This document shows, in pieces, positions 6,331 through 10,546 of a stretch of 10,546 nt of DNA. The DNA comes from Thiomonas sp. (GTDB taxonomy: Bacteria; Pseudomonadota; Gammaproteobacteria; Burkholderiales; Burkholderiaceae_C), in NCBI GenBank assembly GCA_028706735.1, contig JAQTVS010000070.1:1-10546 (forward strand), read 5' to 3'. The translations under genes were made by a program, and so were the position numbers. Each line of letters opens with the position of its first letter. The first letter of the stretch is position 1. Below the pieces are notes generated by a model that was given only the letters and a program-made list of their open reading frames with translations, ran no database searches and was not told the origin of the DNA.

Positions 6331-6915
6331 TCAGGGTTTGGCCGCGGGTTTTTCGGCAGTCGCCGTCACGCGGATGCCGCGCAGCAAGGACTCGATCTGC
6401 GATTGCCCCACGGCGGCAAGCGCCTGATAGCCCCAGCCCGAGCGTCCGCCGCTGGCGCTCCACACCACCTGGCCGGTGGCCACGTCGGCAACCTGCAGGG
6501 TGATGCCCACGGCGGGCTCGCTGTCCACACCGGTCTTGTAGCGCCACTCGGTGACCGTGCCCGACAGCGCATAGCGTGCGCCCTGCTGCTTGGCCCAGGC
6601 CAGCGCTTGCGTGCCGCTGGCTGCGGGCTCGGCATCCAGCGGGTTGTCGCTCGCCTTTTGCGGATAGACCACCACATCACGCAGGCCTTTTTGCTGCAGC
6701 AAGGACACGGTGATGGCCTGCGCCCGGCGCTCGACCAGCGGCGTATCAGTGGCGTTGCTCAGGGGCAGCACGGCGAATTTGCCGTCCGCTGGCACGCTGA
6801 GCGGCTGGCCGGGCAGGGCGGTGACGGCGCAGCCCGCGAGCAGCATCGCCGCTGCGCTGGCCAAGCCGAGCGCGGCCCGGCGCGCGGGGGCGCGTGTAGG
6901 GGAAGATAGGGACAT
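6331..6915 (-). CDS. pelC: PelC, outer-membrane lipoprotein of the Pel export channel
   Basis: PelC is a small lipoprotein. In the family it forms a dodecameric ring on the periplasmic side of the outer membrane and funnels the cationic Pel polymer to the PelB barrel. The sequence shows an Arg-rich N-terminus, a hydrophobic Ala/Leu stretch and a lipobox, LLAGC, with the acylated Cys at residue 29. After cleavage about 165 residues remain, close to the usual size. I chose the ATG at 6915 because AGGAGA lies 5 bases upstream of it. An in-frame ATG pair at 6936/6933 would add seven residues but has no Shine-Dalgarno and would put the good one inside the gene. The mature part contains two Trp in VVWSASGGRSGWGY, consistent with the aromatic belt described for PelC. 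The stop lies 22 bases before the pelD start. The alternative is a generic CsgG/TolB-like lipoprotein, but its position between pelB and pelD settles it. Confidence 0.92.
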   Translation of the reverse strand: MSLSSPTRAPARRAALGLASAAAMLLAGCAVTALPGQPLSVPADGKFAVLPLSNATDTPLVERRAQAITVSLLQQKGLRDVVVYPQKASDNPLDAEPAASGTQALAWAKQQGARYALSGTVTEWRYKTGVDSEPAVGITLQVADVATGQVVWSASGGRSGWGYQALAAVGQSQIESLLRGIRVTATAEKPAAKP

Positions 6916-6920
6916 GGGAC

Positions 6921-6926
6921 TCTCCT
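6921..6926 (-). promoter_or_regulatory. Ribosome binding site for pelC
   Basis: On the minus strand AGGAGA is followed by GTCCC and then ATG at 6915, a spacing of 5 bases. It is the clearest Shine-Dalgarno seen among the gene junctions in this window, and it favours 6915 over the upstream ATGs at 6936 and 6933. Confidence 0.7.
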
Positions 6927-6952
6927 GCTTCATCATGGTGAAAAGAACGCGG

Positions 6953-9900
6953 TCATCGACCGAACCACAAACGGTACTGCACTTGCCACTGCCGGTTCAG
7001 GCCCGAGGTGTTTTGCTGGCGCTGGTAACTCAAAGACAGTTCGTCAGGCCCGAACATCGGGCCGTGGATGCCCAGATTCAGGTTGTTGGTCAATCCCAAT
7101 CTGCGAGATTGCAGCACATCGACCTCGGCATACGGCAGCCAGCGGCGGGTGTAGGTGTCGCTGTGCGCCATATTGAAGCCGAAGCCCAGGCCGTACACAT
7201 CGTCACCGGCCGGCATGAAAAACGCGGCGTTCGGCGCGGCGCCGTCAGGAACTAGCGGGGCATAGGAGGGCAGCGGCGGTCCGCGGTCGGCGCTGAATTG
7301 GTTGGAATAGCCCAGCAGCTTCACACTCAGATCGGGCTCGCTGCGGAGGAGCCAGAACCCGAGTTCGAACTGCGTGCTCGCGCCATGCCCCAGCGGATTG
7401 CCGTGGCGGGTGTCGTAGGACATGAGCGCCGTGCTCACGTTGGCCCACACCCGCCCGAAGTCGCGCGACAGGCGCAGTTGCAGGCGGTTGCGGCTGCCAG
7501 CGATCTGCAGCGGGCCGGACTCGTCGGCCACGGCGTTGTGCTCGGCCTGCACCTGCGTGCGGACGCTGCCGGGCAGCCACGCGCCGCCCTCGATGCGCCA
7601 GCCATTGAGCGCGCCCACGGCGGTGTTGTGCGTCAGTGCGCCGCCGAATTGCGAATGCTCGCCCTGCCATTGCAGGCCGATCTGCGCGTCGCTCCAGGAT
7701 GAGGGCACGCCGACCAGCGCGGCGGTGTTGTTGCTGCGCATGGACTGGCGGCTGGCCTGCGCCTGCAGCCGCCACTGCCCGCCGAGTTGCAGCGACTGCC
7801 GCAGCACCGGCCCCTGGCGGATCACGTTGTTGATCTGGCGATGCTCCAGCGTGACTGTGGCGCGGTGCGCCAGCGCGAGTTGCTGCTCGGCGGTTTGCCG
7901 GGCCAGGGCTTGCAGCGCCGGGTTGTCCTGCCCGCGCTCGGCGGCGGCCTCCAGCACCTGCTCGGCGGTGGCCAGCGCCCGCATCGGATGGCCCGCAACG
8001 CGCTCGGCTTCCGTCCGGTCCTGGGGCAGCAGATGGCGGGCGGCGCCTTGGTGCAGAAGCCTGTTGACAGCCTCCCGGTCGTTGTCGCGCAAGGCCGTCT
8101 GCAGTTCGATGGACTGCCGCGCCGCCGGTGTGAGCACGCGCCGCGCCAGCCACCAGCGCGCCGCCGAAGTGGTGTCCAGCCGCAGCAGCCAATCGGCAAT
8201 CGCGGCGTTGGCCTGCAGGGTTTGCTGGCCGCTCAGACTGCCACTGCGCAGCTTGTCGCGCAACTGATCCAGCAGCGCCTGCTGGCCCGCGCCGTCGAGC
8301 CGGCTGTGGCTCAGGCGCAGCCGGGCGAGCAGCGCGTCCAGGCTCTTGTCGGTGGCCTTGCCCGGAATGGCGCGCTTGGCGGGCGCTCGCAGCAGCGCCC
8401 AAGACTGGTTGTAGGCCGCCTGGGCGCGGCGGCCGTCACCGGCCTGCGCCAGCAGGTCGCCATAGTTCAGCAGCCACAGCGCATCGGTTTTTTTGCGCGG
8501 GTACATCTGTTGGCTGTAGCGCAACGCCCCGGCCGTGTCGCCCAGGGTCTGGGCGGCGGCGGACAGCACGTCCAGACCATCGGGCAAGCCTTGCAGGCTG
8601 CGGCTGTAGCGTGCCGCGTCCTGCCGCAGGGCGTCGAGCTGGTTGTTGTCGATCAGCATCCACAGCAGGGCGATCTGGTTGTCGGTATTGCCCGGAGACA
8701 GGCGCAGCGCCTCGCGCAGATCGGCCAGCGCCCGGTCGGTGCGGCCCAGGGCGCGCCACACTTGCGCCCGCGCCGCATACATCTGCGGCTGCTCGCGCAA
8801 GGCGGCGCCCGCCGCGCTGTCCAGCACCACACGCTGCCATTCCTCGATGCCTTTCTGGCTGGGCTGGCGCACCAGCGATTGCAGCCACAACAGAGCCAGC
8901 GCCTCCGACGGCGCCCGGGCCCAGGCTTGTGGCAGCAGGCGCAGCGCCACGACATCGCCCTGCGATTTTTGCGTGAGGACGATGAAGCGCTGAAGCTGAT
9001 AGGGCTTGATGTGGTCGCGCAGCTGCGGGCTGTTCCAGATGCTGCCGTAGGCGGCCTCGGCGCTGCGCAGCTCGCCCATGTCCCAGGCGATGTCGCCCAG
9101 CAGGCTTTGGTGCGCGGCGAGCAGGCTGATGTCGTTGCAACTCCGCGCGAAGAGTTGCAGAGGGCCGGGGACTTGGCCGGCAGCCTGATTGGTTTGCCCA
9201 GAGGCGCTGGCCGCGCCGTTCGCGCACAGAGAACCCGATGGGGTCGTCGCGTCAGTCAGATCACCCGGCAGATGTTGCGTGACTTCCAGAACGTGCCGTG
9301 CCTGCTCGAACTGGCCGCTTTGCAGCAGGGCGGTGGCGTAGTCGATGCTGCCGCGCAGATCGAGTGTGCCGCGCTTGAGCGCCTCGGCGTAGGTGGACAG
9401 CGACGCATCCACCTCGCCCATATTGCCCAGCAGCCAAGCCAGTGATACCAGCACTTTGGGTTGCGTGATCGCGGCCTGGCGCAGAATGCTGACCGCCTTC
9501 TCGGGATGGCCGCGGACTTCCAGCGCCTGGGCGTATTGCAGCCATTCGGCCGCAGTCAGCGTGGTGTGCGCGGCGCGTTGTTCCCAATAGGCGTCCTGGC
9601 CGCTGCTCGAATGCAGCGCGAGCGCCAGACGACGCAGCTCGTCGAGCGCGTGGCGGCTGAACTCGGCGCGCAGCAGGTCGATCCACTGCTGCATGGCGGC
9701 GTCGGGCTGGCTGCTCCACTCCAGCACCTGCGCACGGCGCTCGGCCCAGGTGCGGTTGCCCGGTTCCTTCGACAACGCGGCATCGGCAATGTGCACCGCG
9801 CCGCGCAGATCGCCTCCAGCCAGCAGCACCTGCCAGGCCAGTTCGCGCTGCGTTGGGGTGAGGGTGTTTCCAAGCGTAGCGGCAGGCAGGTTGAGATCGA

Positions 9901-10546
9901 CTGCTTTGCGCAACCATTCACCGGACTCGGCGGGTTGGTTCGCGCCCAACGCGAGCCGCACCATGAACCAGGCCATTTGCGGCGCGACCGCGCCTTTGCC
10001 CAGCGCCGCAGCGGTCTGGTGGTAGGCCTGCTTCGGATCGCCGGAGGCCAGCAGGGCGCGGGCGGCCTGCTCGATGAGTTGCTGGCGCTCGGCGTCGGTC
10101 ACCCGGGTCTTGGCGGTGGCGAACAGAACCTGCGCCGCCAGCGGCTCGGCATGCACGCCCGCCAGCAGGCGGGCGGCTTGCAGTGCGGCGGCGGGCGGCA
10201 GCGGCAAAAAGCGGGTCACCATGCCAGCGAGACGCTGCACGGCCTGGGGGTCGTCCAGCCCTTGCAGCAAGACCAACGTGTTGCGCCATGCGTTGAAGTT
10301 GGCGGGTTGGGTGTGTTGCAGCAGGGCGGAGAGCGCCCGGCGCGCCTGCGCCTCCTTGGTTGGCTGATTGAGGGCGCGCGCGTCGAACCAGCGGGTTTTC
10401 CAGATCTGCAGCCGCAGGGCGTCGGCCTGCGGGCTTCGCAGCGTGCCCAGGGCGTCGAGGGCCTGTTGCGATTTGCCGATGCGCACATAACGCTGCGCCA
10501 GCATCAGACGCAGTTCGATGTCACCGCCGCGCAGGTCGACCAGGTG
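6953..10546 (-). CDS. pelB: PelB, outer-membrane Pel export porin with periplasmic TPR domain (partial, 5' end outside window)
   Basis: PelB is the outer-membrane secretin-like porin for Pel polysaccharide. In the family a long periplasmic TPR superhelix docks the modifying enzyme PelA, and a C-terminal beta-barrel lets the polymer out. The frame is open to the window edge: 14 codons precede the first in-window Met at 10504, so the start and signal or anchor segment are missing. About 1197 residues are visible; the Pseudomonas aeruginosa protein is about 1190. TPR-like helix pairs run through most of the protein, for example YAQALEVRGHPEKAVSILRQ and RAQVWRALGRTDRALADLRE. The last 300 residues or so (about 6956-7855) switch to alternating polar/hydrophobic beta strands rich in Gly, Trp, Tyr and Asn, ending LWFGR, as expected for a barrel. 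A Gly/Ala/Ser/Gln-rich stretch with two Cys interrupts the TPRs near 9140-9240. It ends 37 bases before the preferred pelC start. Family call is firm; the TPR count was not determined. Confidence 0.95.
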   Translation of the reverse strand, partial: HLVDLRGGDIELRLMLAQRYVRIGKSQQALDALGTLRSPQADALRLQIWKTRWFDARALNQPTKEAQARRALSALLQHTQPANFNAWRNTLVLLQGLDDPQAVQRLAGMVTRFLPLPPAAALQAARLLAGVHAEPLAAQVLFATAKTRVTDAERQQLIEQAARALLASGDPKQAYHQTAAALGKGAVAPQMAWFMVRLALGANQPAESGEWLRKAVDLNLPAATLGNTLTPTQRELAWQVLLAGGDLRGAVHIADAALSKEPGNRTWAERRAQVLEWSSQPDAAMQQWIDLLRAEFSRHALDELRRLALALHSSSGQDAYWEQRAAHTTLTAAEWLQYAQALEVRGHPEKAVSILRQAAITQPKVLVSLAWLLGNMGEVDASLSTYAEALKRGTLDLRGSIDYATALLQSGQFEQARHVLEVTQHLPGDLTDATTPSGSLCANGAASASGQTNQAAGQVPGPLQLFARSCNDISLLAAHQSLLGDIAWDMGELRSAEAAYGSIWNSPQLRDHIKPYQLQRFIVLTQKSQGDVVALRLLPQAWARAPSEALALLWLQSLVRQPSQKGIEEWQRVVLDSAAGAALREQPQMYAARAQVWRALGRTDRALADLREALRLSPGNTDNQIALLWMLIDNNQLDALRQDAARYSRSLQGLPDGLDVLSAAAQTLGDTAGALRYSQQMYPRKKTDALWLLNYGDLLAQAGDGRRAQAAYNQSWALLRAPAKRAIPGKATDKSLDALLARLRLSHSRLDGAGQQALLDQLRDKLRSGSLSGQQTLQANAAIADWLLRLDTTSAARWWLARRVLTPAARQSIELQTALRDNDREAVNRLLHQGAARHLLPQDRTEAERVAGHPMRALATAEQVLEAAAERGQDNPALQALARQTAEQQLALAHRATVTLEHRQINNVIRQGPVLRQSLQLGGQWRLQAQASRQSMRSNNTAALVGVPSSWSDAQIGLQWQGEHSQFGGALTHNTAVGALNGWRIEGGAWLPGSVRTQVQAEHNAVADESGPLQIAGSRNRLQLRLSRDFGRVWANVSTALMSYDTRHGNPLGHGASTQFELGFWLLRSEPDLSVKLLGYSNQFSADRGPPLPSYAPLVPDGAAPNAAFFMPAGDDVYGLGFGFNMAHSDTYTRRWLPYAEVDVLQSRRLGLTNNLNLGIHGPMFGPDELSLSYQRQQNTSGLNRQWQVQYRLWFGR

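Noticed and set aside
6916..6936. pelC start at the ATG pair 6936/6933
   Set aside because: No Shine-Dalgarno precedes these codons, while AGGAGA is placed well for the ATG at 6915.
8488..8494. A7 run in pelB (T7 on the plus strand) as a programmed frameshift
   Set aside because: It encodes Lys-Lys in a conserved-looking TPR region with the frame intact on both sides, and no overlapping product is evident. Random slippage is possible but nothing supports a function.

Overview
The window carries six of the seven genes of a Pel exopolysaccharide operon, all on the minus strand. In transcription order, from high to low coordinates, they are pelB (5' end outside the window), pelC, pelD, pelE, pelF and pelG. 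This is the canonical pelABCDEFG order, so pelA should lie just beyond base 10546. The high GC content, the protein sequences and the GC-rich palindromic repeats suggest a beta-proteobacterium, probably Burkholderiales and perhaps a Thiomonas-like organism. That assignment is inference only.

Layout: 10546-6953 is PelB, with periplasmic TPRs and an outer-membrane beta-barrel. 6915-6331 is PelC, an outer-membrane lipoprotein. 6308-4830 is PelD, an inner-membrane c-di-GMP receptor. 4833-3685 is PelE, an inner-membrane scaffold. 3665-1536 is PelF, a cytosolic GT4 glycosyltransferase. 1535-165 is PelG, a multi-spanning membrane protein related to polysaccharide flippases. The genes are separated by 0 to about 37 bases or overlap by 4, so they are almost certainly one transcript. 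No internal promoter was recognised. Bases 1-164, downstream of pelG, hold several inverted repeats and no recognisable gene.

How the genes work together, from knowledge of the family: PelD binds c-di-GMP and, with PelE and PelG, recruits and activates PelF. PelF polymerises UDP-activated amino sugars, and the polymer crosses the inner membrane through the PelDEFG complex. It is modified in the periplasm by PelA (not in the window) docked on the PelB TPRs, and leaves through the PelC ring and PelB barrel.

The unusual part is the 3' end of pelF. The catalytic core ends near residue 530, but the frame continues for about 165 more residues. This tail is encoded by an 81-bp tandem repeat (four full copies and a broken fifth). 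The fifth copy is split by a second, unrelated palindromic element. Repeat period and net insertion length are both multiples of three. The extended frame ends in TAG directly followed by the pelG ATG, in the same frame. The repeats therefore lengthen PelF, keep stop-start coupling to pelG and place strong GC hairpins at the pelF-pelG boundary.
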